Source of the DNA: Bradyrhizobiaceae bacterium
Lineage (GTDB): Bacteria; Pseudomonadota; Alphaproteobacteria; Rhizobiales; Xanthobacteraceae
Reading direction: 5' to 3'
Assembly (NCBI GenBank): GCA_003963145.1
Contig: RXJJ01000005.1
Span: 1 to 64,000, forward strand
Length of the DNA: 64,000 bases
A program made the translations under genes and the position numbers. Position 1 is the stretch's first letter. Each line of letters starts with the position of its first letter. The notes under the pieces are model-generated. The model did not search any database. It had not been told where the DNA came from and saw only the letters and a program-made list of their open reading frames with translations. Below, piece by piece: positions 36,132-45,468 of the stretch.

Positions 36132-37331
36132 ATGAACGTTATATCCGACCCCAAGTTTTCTGACCCGAAGAACCTTTCGCCCGGGAACGACAATCCCGCC
36201 GCCGCGCTTGGCCCGCATGAACTCGACGCCGCTCCCGGCATTCTCTCCATCGACCTTGACGCGATCGCCGCGAACTGGAGCAGCCTCGACAGCCGCGCTG
36301 TGCCGGCTGAATGCGCGGCGGTGATCAAGGCCGATGCCTATGGCTGCGGTCTCACGCCGGTTACCCGCCGCCTTGCGGCCGCTGGATGCAAGACGTTCTT
36401 CGTCGCCACACTCGATGAAGCTCGGCAGGCACGCAACGCCGCGCGCCAGGCCACGATCTACGTGCTCGACGGATTCTTCTCCAACTGCGGCGATGTTTTC
36501 GCCGCACTCGATTGCCGTCCGGTCATCGGCGACCTCACCGAACTCGCCGAATGGGACGCGTTCCGCCGCAACAGCGGCTGGCGCGGACCCGCCGCGATCC
36601 AGATCGATACCGGCATGAACCGGCTCGGCCTCACCATTCCCGAGGCGCAGGGCCTGGTCCCGCTCGCTCAAAAGGGCGGCGGCGAAATCGCGCTGGTAAT
36701 GAGTCACCTGTCGAGCGCCGAAGACCTTCATCAAGCCTCGAATGCGCGCCAGCTCGAAGCCTTCCGCGAGATCGCCTCACAATTTTCGGGCGTGCGCACG
36801 TCGCTGGCCAACTCGTCTGGGATATTCCTCGGCCCTCAATTCCAGTTCGACATGGTGCGGCCTGGCGCCGCGCTTTACGGTGTCAACCCGACGCCGGAAG
36901 CCGACTCGCCGATGCGGCCGGTTGTTCATTTGAAGGCGCGTGTCGCGCAAATCCGCAGCGTCGAGAAAGGCGCGAGCGTCGGTTACAACGGGCTCTGGAC
37001 GGCACGGCGTCCGACAAAACTGGCGATCGTCACCGCCGGCTATGCCGACGGTTATTTCCGCGCCGGCAGCGGCATTGACGGTACGCGCAGCGCGGACGCC
37101 ATCGTTGCCGGACAGCGTTGTCAGATTGCCGGACGCATCTCGATGGATTTGATCGCAATCGATATCACCGAAGTTCCGCCGGGCGCGCTGCGCCGGGGTC
37201 AATTCGTCACGCTGATCGGCGACGGCATTACGGTCGACGAACTGGCCCATCACTTCGGAACCATCGGCTATGAGGTGCTGACCAGCCTTGGCCAGCGTTT
37301 CGCGCGCGTCTATCGCGGCGAAGCCACCTGA
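36132..37331 (+). CDS. alr: Alanine racemase
   Basis: A 399-residue PLP enzyme supplying D-alanine for peptidoglycan. The PLP lysine is in CAAVIKADAYGCG, the second catalytic residue (Tyr) in ASVGYNGLWTA, and RPGAALYGVNP and GRISMDLIAIDIT are family landmarks. The N-terminus carries about 30 extra residues before the barrel. It lies 57 bases after dnaB in the same direction, a common alphaproteobacterial pairing (dnaB-alr-radA). Confidence 0.95.
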   Translation: MNVISDPKFSDPKNLSPGNDNPAAALGPHELDAAPGILSIDLDAIAANWSSLDSRAVPAECAAVIKADAYGCGLTPVTRRLAAAGCKTFFVATLDEARQARNAARQATIYVLDGFFSNCGDVFAALDCRPVIGDLTELAEWDAFRRNSGWRGPAAIQIDTGMNRLGLTIPEAQGLVPLAQKGGGEIALVMSHLSSAEDLHQASNARQLEAFREIASQFSGVRTSLANSSGIFLGPQFQFDMVRPGAALYGVNPTPEADSPMRPVVHLKARVAQIRSVEKGASVGYNGLWTARRPTKLAIVTAGYADGYFRAGSGIDGTRSADAIVAGQRCQIAGRISMDLIAIDITEVPPGALRRGQFVTLIGDGITVDELAHHFGTIGYEVLTSLGQRFARVYRGEAT

Positions 37332-37418
37332 TGGCACTGCGTTAGACGCCGCTGCGCCCGCACGATTGACATTCTCACGAAAAAGAACAAAAGTGGAACG
37401 ATAATTCGGAACCGGTTT

Positions 37419-38816
37419 ATGGCCCGCACTGCCCCTTCTTTTGTTTGTCAGAATTGCGGCGCGGCCTACACCAAGTGGCAGGGCAAGTGCGAATCCTGCA
37501 GTGAGTGGAATACGCTGTCGGAAGAGGATTCCGCAGCTGCCACCGCCGTTCCCGCGAATTTGCGCCCCAAACGCAAGGGCCGGCTGTTCACGCTGGAGAA
37601 CTTCACCGGCGCGATCCAGGACGCGCCTCGCCTCCCCTCGGGAATGGCCGAACTCGACCGCGTGACAGGCGGCGGTTTCGTGCGCGGCTCGGTGCTGCTG
37701 ATGGCGGGCGATCCGGGCATCGGCAAATCGACGCTGCTTACACAGGCCACCAGTCTGCTCGCGCGCGCAGGGCACCGCGCAGTCTACATTTCGGGCGAAG
37801 AAGCCACCGGTCAGGTGCGGCTGCGCGCCGAACGCCTCGGCCTTGCGGACGCAGCCGTACAGCTTGCGGCCGAGACATCGGTCGAAGATATCATCGCCAC
37901 TCTGTCGGAAGGCAAGCCGCCGCGCCTTGTGGTGATTGATTCGATCCAGACCATGTGGACGGATACCGTCGAATCCGCGCCCGGCACCGTGACGCAGGTC
38001 CGCGCGTCGGCGCAGGCACTCATCCGTTTTGCCAAGCGATCGGGCGCCGCGCTTATTCTGGTCGGCCATGTCACCAAGGACGGACAGATCGCGGGCCCGC
38101 GCGTGGTCGAGCACATGGTGGACGCGGTGCTCAGCTTCGAGGGCGAAGGCTCGCAGCAGTTTCGCATTCTGCGCGCGGTGAAGAACCGCTTCGGTCCCAC
38201 CGACGAGATTGGCGTGTTCGAGATGACAGGCCTTGGCCTGCGCGAAGTGTCCAACCCGTCCGAATTGTTTCTGTCGGAGCGCGATCTGGGAAGTCCCGGC
38301 ACGGCGGTGTTCGCCGGCATCGAAGGGACGCGGCCCGTATTGGTGGAGTTGCAGGCGCTGGTCGCACCGACATCGCTCGGCACGCCGCGCCGCGCCGTGG
38401 TGGGCTGGGACCCGAGCCGACTCTCAATGGTGCTGGCCGTGCTGGAAGCGCATTGCGGCGTCAAATTGTCGGGGCACGATGTGTATCTGAACGTCGCCGG
38501 CGGTCTTCGCATTCACGAGCCGGCGGCCGATCTTGCCGCTGCAGCGGCTCTTGTCTCCTCGCTCAGTAACGCGGCCTTGCCGGTGGACGGGGTCTATTTC
38601 GGAGAAATCTCCCTGTCCGGCGCTATACGCCCGGTGGCCCAGACATCCGCTCGTCTGAAGGAAGCCGCCAAGCTTGGCTTTGCCCGTGCCGTGGTCCCCG
38701 AAAGGCCGCGCGGCGAGAGCAGCGGCGACGGCGGCCTTAGCCTTACCGGCATCGGATCGCTCACCTCGCTGGTGGCCGAGATCGCCATGCGCGGCAAGGC
38801 ACGCAAACAGGCGTAA
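37419..38816 (+). CDS. radA: DNA repair protein RadA
   Basis: A 465-residue RecA-like helicase that extends strand exchange in recombination. The N-terminal four-cysteine zinc finger (CQNCGAAYTKWQGKCESC) is followed by Walker A GDPGIGKSTL, the KNRFG motif (VKNRFGPTDEIGVFEM) and a Lon-like C-terminal domain. It continues the dnaB-alr-radA-cvpA-purF series. Confidence 0.96.
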   Translation: MARTAPSFVCQNCGAAYTKWQGKCESCSEWNTLSEEDSAAATAVPANLRPKRKGRLFTLENFTGAIQDAPRLPSGMAELDRVTGGGFVRGSVLLMAGDPGIGKSTLLTQATSLLARAGHRAVYISGEEATGQVRLRAERLGLADAAVQLAAETSVEDIIATLSEGKPPRLVVIDSIQTMWTDTVESAPGTVTQVRASAQALIRFAKRSGAALILVGHVTKDGQIAGPRVVEHMVDAVLSFEGEGSQQFRILRAVKNRFGPTDEIGVFEMTGLGLREVSNPSELFLSERDLGSPGTAVFAGIEGTRPVLVELQALVAPTSLGTPRRAVVGWDPSRLSMVLAVLEAHCGVKLSGHDVYLNVAGGLRIHEPAADLAAAAALVSSLSNAALPVDGVYFGEISLSGAIRPVAQTSARLKEAAKLGFARAVVPERPRGESSGDGGLSLTGIGSLTSLVAEIAMRGKARKQA

Positions 38817-39009
38817 AAAGCCACAGAGGGCGGAAAAACCCCGGCTTTTGCGCGATTCGCGCCCTTGCAACCGTCTCCGCCGGGTGACGCTACGAAAATC
38901 GGGCGCTATACAGCCCGCGCAGCCCTTGCAGGCCGCATCCACTCGCAGTCACCTAACGTCAGCACGGTACGATCCGATTCGGGTCAGCCGTCATCCCGCG
39001 GACCCGCCG

Positions 39010-39639
39010 ATGCCCATTACACTGCTCGATATTATCGTCCTCGCCGTGATGCTGCTGTCCGGCCTGCTCGCGATGATCCGTGGTTTCATGCGCGAGATTC
39101 TGTCGATCGCCGCCTGGGGCACCGCCGCGCTGACGACGCTCTACGCCTATCAAAAGCTGCTGCCGACCGCGAAAACCTATTTCAACAACGATACCATCGC
39201 GACCGTCGCGGTGATCGCCGGTGTGTTCCTCGTCACCCTGATCGTGGTGTCGATCGTCACTGTGCGCATATCAGATATGATTCTCGATTCGCGGATCGGC
39301 GCACTCGACCGCACTCTGGGTTTCCTGTTCGGTCTCGCTCGCGGCCTTCTGATCATGGTGGTCACGTTCCTGTTTTTCGCCTGGTTGGTGCCCGACAAAC
39401 AGCAGCCGGACTGGGTCCGCACCGCCAAATCCCGCGCCGTCCTGCAGAGCACTGGGGATTGGCTGTTGTCGCTCTTGCCGGATGACCCTGAAAACACCAT
39501 TTTGAAGAGGTTCAAGAAGACAAAGCCGGACGAGGATCAGCAGACTGATGCCGTTCCGGATTCGAATGACGGCGGATATGCCAAATCGGCACGCGACGGG
39601 ATGAAATCGCTGATCGATGGCAAACCGGTGGCGCGTTAA
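39010..39639 (+). CDS. cvpA: CvpA family inner-membrane protein
   Basis: A 209-residue protein with four predicted transmembrane helices in the first 130 residues (LLDIIVLAVMLLSGLLAMIRGF...) and a charged cytoplasmic tail. CvpA is known from colicin V production and envelope homeostasis and is characteristically found next to purF, as here. The frame is open upstream through the radA end; ATG 39010 begins the first helix. Confidence 0.9.
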   Translation: MPITLLDIIVLAVMLLSGLLAMIRGFMREILSIAAWGTAALTTLYAYQKLLPTAKTYFNNDTIATVAVIAGVFLVTLIVVSIVTVRISDMILDSRIGALDRTLGFLFGLARGLLIMVVTFLFFAWLVPDKQQPDWVRTAKSRAVLQSTGDWLLSLLPDDPENTILKRFKKTKPDEDQQTDAVPDSNDGGYAKSARDGMKSLIDGKPVAR

Positions 39640-39710
39640 CCTTAGGGGCTCGATGCCGAAAGCCTTAACCCGTTTTCGGCTATACCTTGATCCTGACGCG
39701 GTGGAGAAGC

Positions 39711-41225
39711 ATGGTGGATGACATGACCAGCACGTCCAGCGGCGAGGGATCGAGTTCGCGCAGCCTGCGCGACATCGAATTGCACGGCGACGGCGATACG
39801 CTGCGCGAGGAATGCGGGGTCTTCGGCATCTACGGTCATCCCGATGCAGCCGCCATCACCGCGCTCGGTCTTCACGCTCTCCAGCATCGGGGCCAGGAAG
39901 CCGCCGGTATCGTTTCATACGATGGCCATCGTTTTCATTCCGAACGCCGTCTCGGCCTTGTCGGCGACACCTTTTCCCGCGCCGAGGTCATCGCCCGCCT
40001 GCCCGGCGAAACCGCTGTCGGCCATGTCCGCTATTCGACCACCGGCGAAACCATCCTGCGCAACGTCCAGCCACTTTTCGCCGAACTCAATGCCGGCGGC
40101 TTTGCGGTCGCGCATAATGGCAATCTCACCAACGGCCTGACGCTGCGGCGTGAACTGGTGCGACAGGGCGCGATGATGCAATCCACCACCGATACCGAGG
40201 TGATCCTGCATCTGGTCGCGCATTCCAAACGCAACCGGTTCATTGAACGCTATATCGAAGCGCTGCGGACCATCGAGGGCGCCTATGCTCTGGTCGCGGT
40301 CACCAACAAGAAGCTGATCGGCGCGCGCGATCCGCTCGGCATCCGCCCCTTGGTGCTCGGTGAACTCGACGGCTGCCCCATTCTTGCGTCCGAGACCTGT
40401 GCACTCGACATTATCGGCGCGCGTTACATTCGCGATATCGAACCCGGCGAAGTCATCGTGTTCGATGAAAAGGGCGAGGAGATCCACAAGCCCTTCCCGC
40501 CGCAGCCGCCGCGCCCATGCATTTTCGAATACATCTATTTTGCCCGTCCCGATTCCATTGTCGGCGGACGTTCGGTTTACGAAGTCCGCAAGGGTTTCGG
40601 CGCGCAGCTCGCCCGCGAAAGCCATGTTGATGTCGACGTTGTCGTGCCGGTGCCGGATTCCGGCGTGCCGGCCGCTGTGGGTTACAGCCAGGTGTCCGGC
40701 GTGCCGTTCGAGCTCGGCATCATCCGCAACCATTATGTCGGCCGCACCTTCATCCAGCCGACCCAGAGCGTACGCGAGCTTGGCGTGCGCATGAAGCATT
40801 CGGCCAACCGCGCCGCAATCGAAGGCAAACGCATCATCCTGATCGACGACTCGCTGGTGCGCGGTACGACCTCCAAAAAGATCGTGCGCATGATGCGTGA
40901 CGCCGGCGCCAGAGAGGTGCATTTCCGCCTCGCCTCACCGCAGATTCTGTATCCGGATTATTACGGCATCGACCTGCCCGACCGTTCCGGTCTGCTCGCC
41001 GCGACACACAGCCTCGAGGAAATGCGCGACATTATCGGCGCGGATTCGCTGGCCTTCCTGTCGATCGACGGCATGTACCGCGCGGTCGGCGAGCCGGGTT
41101 ACGATCCAGCGCATCCGAAATTCGCCGATCACTGCTTCACCGGCGCCTATCCGACTGCGCTCACCGACCACAGCGAGATCGAACCGCAGCCGCGGCAATT
41201 GTCGCTGCTGGCGGAAGCGAGCTGA
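39711..41225 (+). CDS. purF: Amidophosphoribosyltransferase
   Basis: A 504-residue enzyme catalysing the first committed step of purine synthesis, PRPP plus glutamine to phosphoribosylamine. The short N-terminal propeptide ends LREE, before CGVFGIYGH, whose Cys is the glutaminase nucleophile. The PRTase site IILIDDSLVRGTTS is intact. Starts at 39711 or 39723 are possible. Adjacent cvpA supports the identity. Confidence 0.96.
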   Translation: MVDDMTSTSSGEGSSSRSLRDIELHGDGDTLREECGVFGIYGHPDAAAITALGLHALQHRGQEAAGIVSYDGHRFHSERRLGLVGDTFSRAEVIARLPGETAVGHVRYSTTGETILRNVQPLFAELNAGGFAVAHNGNLTNGLTLRRELVRQGAMMQSTTDTEVILHLVAHSKRNRFIERYIEALRTIEGAYALVAVTNKKLIGARDPLGIRPLVLGELDGCPILASETCALDIIGARYIRDIEPGEVIVFDEKGEEIHKPFPPQPPRPCIFEYIYFARPDSIVGGRSVYEVRKGFGAQLARESHVDVDVVVPVPDSGVPAAVGYSQVSGVPFELGIIRNHYVGRTFIQPTQSVRELGVRMKHSANRAAIEGKRIILIDDSLVRGTTSKKIVRMMRDAGAREVHFRLASPQILYPDYYGIDLPDRSGLLAATHSLEEMRDIIGADSLAFLSIDGMYRAVGEPGYDPAHPKFADHCFTGAYPTALTDHSEIEPQPRQLSLLAEAS

Positions 41226-41234
41226 TTTTAGATT

Positions 41235-41849
41235 TCAGCTGGATCGCATTCGCGCAAGCCACACCGTCAGGCCGCCGCAATCCTGATCTTCAGGCACGTA
41301 ACTTACCACATCGAACCCGTGGGCATCGGCCAGAGCTTCGTACTCCGCCGGGTCGAGGCTGGCATGATACAACGCCTCGCCGCGATATTCGCCGATAGCC
41401 TCCCCAGCCCGCGGTCCACTGGTAAACATCAACGCCGCTCCGGGATCGGCATGGGCGCGGAAAACCGCCCACATCGCGCGCTGATCGTCCGGTGTCAGAT
41501 GGAAAAAACTATTCCATGCAATAATCCCGCCGAAGCTTGTGCCAAGGGCAAGAGCGCGCATATCCGCGACCAGCCAGTCTTGCGCAGGAAATCTTGAGCG
41601 GCACAAACCGATCAGCGTCGCCGATGAATCCACGCCGGTCACGCGGTATCCTGCTTCAATCAAATAGCGCGCAACCGGCTCTCCCGATCCGCATCCGAGA
41701 TCGAGCACATCCGCTCCCTCTGGCATCACCGTTTTGAAACGCTCCATCCAGTCACGTTCGACAAGTCGCTTGCCCCGGTCGCCATCAAAGGCAACCGCAT
41801 GGCGCTCGTATAGTGCCCCGATATTTTTGGATGAGGGATGCCAGCGCAT
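41235..41849 (-). CDS. Class I SAM-dependent methyltransferase
   Basis: A 204-residue soluble methyltransferase. Motif I is VLDLGCGSGEPVARYL (about 48-63), followed by an acidic loop (VTGVDSSATLI) and FHLTPDDQ. This resembles small-molecule or lipid methyltransferases, but the substrate is unknown. It ends close to purF in convergent orientation and is preceded closely by the GNAT gene, so the two may be one transcript. Confidence 0.8.
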   Translation of the reverse strand: MRWHPSSKNIGALYERHAVAFDGDRGKRLVERDWMERFKTVMPEGADVLDLGCGSGEPVARYLIEAGYRVTGVDSSATLIGLCRSRFPAQDWLVADMRALALGTSFGGIIAWNSFFHLTPDDQRAMWAVFRAHADPGAALMFTSGPRAGEAIGEYRGEALYHASLDPAEYEALADAHGFDVVSYVPEDQDCGGLTVWLARMRSS

Positions 41850-41862
41850 CGGTGATGAGCCT

Positions 41863-42378
41863 TCACAAAGTCCGCGTCATGAACCGCGCGCCGTCATCGC
41901 GATAGGTGCGCAGCTTTTCCGCCAGCGCCGGAACATCGGCCCGCACAAATCCCTGCCGCTGCCAGAACCCCGCCGATCCGTTCACCGCCACCAGCGACAT
42001 GGCAGACAGCCTTGTTGCAAAGGCATGCTCCGCGAGTTTGCTGACAATCCATGTCGCAGTACCCGTGCCGCGCGTTTGCGGCGCAAGCGCAAGATCGTGG
42101 ATGTAGTACGTGGACGGCGCTGCGGGGATCGCACCGAGCAGGGAATTCAGCGGCGGGGCATCGAATGCCCGCCAGGGATGGCTCAGCACATAGGCCGCGA
42201 TCTTGTCCGCCGATGCATAAACATGGCAGCCGTCCGGATAAAGCCTCAGCCGCTCGGCGAAGACCGCATCGTCTTCCGGATAGGCTTGATGGATGCTGGC
42301 GGAGAGCGCGCAGACGGCCGGAAGATCGGCGGCCGTCATGCGCCGCCATGTCGCGGCGGAAAGATCGTGCAAGGTCAT
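41863..42378 (-). CDS. GNAT family N-acetyltransferase
   Basis: A 171-residue GNAT fold: WRRMTAADLPAVCAL at the N-terminus, then the CoA pyrophosphate loop LALAPQTRGTGTATWIV (Q/RxxGxG/A). A final AVNGSAGFWQRQGFV is the usual N...FY/W..GF motif. The acceptor is unknown. Starts at 42378, 42396 or 42453 are possible; I prefer 42378 because the fold begins there. It lies 13 bases upstream of the methyltransferase gene. Confidence 0.82.
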   Translation of the reverse strand: MTLHDLSAATWRRMTAADLPAVCALSASIHQAYPEDDAVFAERLRLYPDGCHVYASADKIAAYVLSHPWRAFDAPPLNSLLGAIPAAPSTYYIHDLALAPQTRGTGTATWIVSKLAEHAFATRLSAMSLVAVNGSAGFWQRQGFVRADVPALAEKLRTYRDDGARFMTRTL

Positions 42379-42505
42379 GGCAGCCGTGTAGCACATCGTA
42401 TCGACATGGGCTTGTCCCGGCCATCCATGTCTGTAAAACCCCGTCCGAAACATCGAACGATCCGGCTCACAGGCGAATGAATCAATTCATGGACAGCTCC
42501 CCGCA

Positions 42506-43252
42506 ATGACAAAACTCCTCTCCTCCCGCATCGCTCTCGTCACCGGTGCCTCGCGCGGTATCGGCTATGCTACCGCCCGCGCACTCGCCAAAGCGGGTGC
42601 GCATGTGATCGCGGTGGCGCGCACCCAGGGCGGCCTTGAGGAACTTGACGACGCCATCCGGTCGGAAGGCGGCAGCGCAACGCTGGTGCCACTGCCCGTA
42701 ACCGATTCCGATGGCATCGCGCGTCTGGGCGCCGCGCTTCATGAGCGCCACGGAAAGCTCGACATCCTTGTCGGCAATGCCGGTGTCGCCGGAACGTCCT
42801 CGCCGCTTGGCCACACCGATCCGAAATACTGGGATCAGGTCATGGCCGTGAATGTCACGGCGAACTTCCATCTCATTCGCTGCATGGAACCTCTCCTGAA
42901 GGGTTCCGACGCGGGACGGGCCGTTTTCATTACGTCGGGCGTTGCCACCAAGGCGACTGCCTATATGGGACCCTACGCAGCCTCGAAGGCGGCGCTCGAT
43001 ACACTTGTCCGGGTTTGGGCCAACGAGACCGCGACGACCGATATGCGTGTCAATTTGTTCAGCCCCGGTCCGATCCGTACACGGATGCGGGCCACGGTCA
43101 TGCCGGGTGAAGACCCCATGACGCTCGATACACCGGAACAGGTCGCCGAATACATCGTTCCGATGTGCACGCCGCAGTGGACCGAAACCGGAAAACTGTT
43201 CGACTACCGGACCCGGAGCTTGATGGGCTTCCATTCGCCGACAAAGCTCTGA
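42506..43252 (+). CDS. Short-chain dehydrogenase/reductase
   Basis: A 248-residue NAD(P)-dependent SDR. The cofactor motif TGASRGIG (about 14-21), NAGVAG, catalytic Ser in ITSGVA and YAASK are complete. The C-terminus is not FabG-like. The substrate is unknown. It is probably transcribed alone, divergent from the GNAT gene. Confidence 0.87.
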   Translation: MTKLLSSRIALVTGASRGIGYATARALAKAGAHVIAVARTQGGLEELDDAIRSEGGSATLVPLPVTDSDGIARLGAALHERHGKLDILVGNAGVAGTSSPLGHTDPKYWDQVMAVNVTANFHLIRCMEPLLKGSDAGRAVFITSGVATKATAYMGPYAASKAALDTLVRVWANETATTDMRVNLFSPGPIRTRMRATVMPGEDPMTLDTPEQVAEYIVPMCTPQWTETGKLFDYRTRSLMGFHSPTKL

Positions 43253-43331
43253 CCAAATGGAACTCGCGCTTCTACAACAAAAATTCAGCAGGTAAGACGA
43301 TCGGAATAGTTTGAGCCAGGAGGCATTTCAA

Positions 43332-43380
43332 AGTATCCCGTATTCAGGATACGCAAGCGATTATCCGCAACGGGATACTT
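43332..43380 (+). promoter_or_regulatory. Hairpin enclosing the RBS of the hybrid histidine kinase
   Basis: The perfect 10-bp arms AGTATCCCGT (43332-43341) and ACGGGATACT (43370-43379), with an inner stem GGATA/TATCC, fold into a long hairpin abutting the ATG at 43381. The only RBS-like sequence (GGGA) lies inside the right arm, so the fold would block translation unless opened. At DNA level it could instead be a repressor operator. Confidence 0.6.
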
Positions 43381-45246
43381 ATGGCGACTTTTTTAAAGCG
43401 TCGAACGTTAATTATTTTATTGGTTGCCTTGGGACTTTTGATCGGCGCCCTCGCCGCCTCCGCAATCATCTTTTTCCAGCAGGCGAAAGATCAGGCGGCT
43501 ATTCAACACACTCTTGCTGTCAAAAATCGGCTGTCCGATATCCTGTCGCTGCTACAGGACGCCGAAACCGGTCAGCGCGGCTTTCTTCTGACAGAAAGGA
43601 TGGAGTATCTGGCACCCTATGAGGGAGCGGTACGACAGTTCCGAGAGCAGATAGAGGAAGTCGGCAGTGAAATTGCGGACAATCCTGTTCAGATTCAATC
43701 GCTGGCAACGTTGCGCCTTCTCGCAAATGACAAACTGGAGGAGTTGCGGCAGACCATCCAGCTCACACAGGGCGGCCAGAAAGACGAAGCCCTTGCCCTG
43801 GTGGTATCCGACAAGGGACTGACGCTGATGGATAATGCGCGAAAAGCCATTCAGCGGATGCAATATGAGGAATCGCGTCTGCTTCTGGAGCGAAGCGCCA
43901 ATTCGAAACTGACTTTCAGACTGGCCGAGATCGGAATCGCGTCGTCGCTCCTGTTCACGATTATTCTCGGCTGGGTCGCCGTAACGGATGCGGGACGCCA
44001 GTTCAGGGAAGTTTCCCTCGCCAACGCCAACCTCGCCGAAGCTCACAAGAAGACGCTCGAAGCCGTCGCCCGCCGGGATAAACTTGAAAGTCAGCTCCGC
44101 CAATCGCAAAAGATGGAGGCTGTCGGCCAATTGACCGGCGGCATTGCCCACGACTTCAACAACATGCTCGCGGTCGTGATTGGAAGCCTGAACCTTCTCA
44201 AGCGCCGGCTTGAACGAGGTGAGAACAATGTCGGTCGCTTTGTCGATAGCGCACTCGACGGCGCCGAGCGCGCTGCGACCCTGACTCACCGCCTGCTTGC
44301 GTTTTCCCGCCAGCAGCCGCTCGCTCCCCAATCGATCGATGCAAATAAGTTTGTCGCCGGCATGGCCGATCTGATCCGACGGACACTTGGAGAAACGATC
44401 CAGGTTGAGACGGTGCTGGCAGGCGGTCTGTGGCGCACCCACGCCGATCCCAGTCAACTTGAAAGCGCAATTCTCAATCTTGCCGTCAATGCACGCGATG
44501 CGATGCCGGAAGGCGGAAGACTCACCATCGAGACATCAAACGCCAGTCTGGATGACGCCTATTCGGCCGCCCATCTGGAAGTGCCCGCCGGGCAATATGT
44601 GCTGGTCAGTGTCACCGACACGGGCGTCGGCATGGCACCGGGAATTATCGACAAAGCCTTCGAGCCGTTTTTTACAACCAAGGGTGTTGGCCAGGGCACG
44701 GGGCTTGGCCTTAGCCAGGTGCAGGGCTTTGTCAAACAGTCCGGCGGACATATCAAAATCTATTCCGAAGTCGGACATGGCACAGCCGTGAAAATCTATT
44801 TACCCCGCTTCTTCGGTGAAACCGAAATTCTCCCCGATGAAATGTCGTCCGAAGGATTGCCGCTCGGGCAAAGCAGTGAAGTTGTGCTGGTTGTCGAAGA
44901 TGAAGAACGGATGCTCCGCGTATCCGCCGAGGCATTCAAGGAGCTTGGCTATACCGTTTTGCAAGCCGGCAGTCCGGGCGCTGCACTCCGAATTATCGAG
45001 CAGCATCCCGAAATCAGGCTTCTTTTTACGGATGTCGTGATGCCGGAGATGAGCGGTAAAACTCTTGCCGATCAGGCAACCGCAAAATTGCCAAATCTGA
45101 AAGTCCTGTTCACAACGGGCTTCAGCCGCAATGCCGTGATTCATAACAACGTTCTGGATCCCGGCGTTAACTTCTTGCCGAAGCCCTTCACCGTTCTTCA
45201 ACTTGCCCAGAAAGTCCGGTCGGTGCTGGACAGTGACAGCAGTTGA
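43381..45246 (+). CDS. CHASE3-domain hybrid sensor histidine kinase
   Basis: A 621-residue membrane sensor. Transmembrane helix 1 is at about 9-32. A periplasmic CHASE3 domain follows ([15 protein letters not shown] near 58-72), then helix 2 (about 183-202) and a coiled coil. HisKA has H257 in GGIAHDFNN. The ATPase domain has [24 protein letters not shown] and [14 protein letters not shown]-terminal receiver carries phospho-acceptor D551 in [13 protein letters not shown]. It resembles soluble-output hybrid kinases common in the group. No cognate regulator is adjacent, so the partner is unknown. A hairpin overlaps its RBS. Confidence 0.92.
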   Translation: MATFLKRRTLIILLVALGLLIGALAASAIIFFQQAKDQAAIQHTLAVKNRLSDILSLLQDAETGQRGFLLTERMEYLAPYEGAVRQFREQIEEVGSEIADNPVQIQSLATLRLLANDKLEELRQTIQLTQGGQKDEALALVVSDKGLTLMDNARKAIQRMQYEESRLLLERSANSKLTFRLAEIGIASSLLFTIILGWVAVTDAGRQFREVSLANANLAEAHKKTLEAVARRDKLESQLRQSQKMEAVGQLTGGIAHDFNNMLAVVIGSLNLLKRRLERGENNVGRFVDSALDGAERAATLTHRLLAFSRQQPLAPQSIDANKFVAGMADLIRRTLGETIQVETVLAGGLWRTHADPSQLESAILNLAVNARDAMPEGGRLTIETSNASLDDAYSAAHLEVPAGQYVLVSVTDTGVGMAPGIIDKAFEPFFTTKGVGQGTGLGLSQVQGFVKQSGGHIKIYSEVGHGTAVKIYLPRFFGETEILPDEMSSEGLPLGQSSEVVLVVEDEERMLRVSAEAFKELGYTVLQAGSPGAALRIIEQHPEIRLLFTDVVMPEMSGKTLADQATAKLPNLKVLFTTGFSRNAVIHNNVLDPGVNFLPKPFTVLQLAQKVRSVLDSDSS

Positions 45247-45275
45247 TCGCGTGCCGCAGGCGCGCCCAAAAAAAG

Positions 45276-45302
45276 GCCGCCAGTCACTGAAGGACTGGCG
45301 GC
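45276..45302 (-). terminator. Rho-independent terminator, minus strand
   Basis: The perfect 10-bp stem GCCGCCAGTC/GACTGGCGGC is followed on the minus strand by C then seven T. It can stop leftward transcription from der before the histidine kinase gene. Confidence 0.8.
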
Positions 45303-45393
45303 AAAAAGGACCCCCAGCCGAATTCGGAGGCCGCGTCCAAAAACTGGAGTAAATGGACGGTGCCTTAACTCTGCAAGTTTTTGGCAAATAGAA

Positions 45394-45413
45394 AAGGCCA
45401 TAAAATAGGCCTT
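45394..45413 (-). terminator. Second, weaker minus-strand terminator after der
   Basis: The AAGGCC/GGCCTT 6-bp stem with an 8-base AT loop is followed on the minus strand by TTTTCTATTT. With the hairpin at 45276-45302 it forms a tandem terminator for the der operon. Confidence 0.55.
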
Positions 45414-45468
45414 CAGCACAGCCTTTCGCCCAGGAAAGCGGCCTGTTGTGTTGAATTCGGCGTCAGAT

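Noticed and set aside
35175-36734. A 519-codon open frame on the minus strand
   Set aside because: Antisense to dnaB and alr, both with full catalytic motifs. No RBS or recognisable sequence.
36777-38114. A 445-codon open frame on the minus strand
   Set aside because: Antisense to alr and radA; composition typical of reverse-frame translation.
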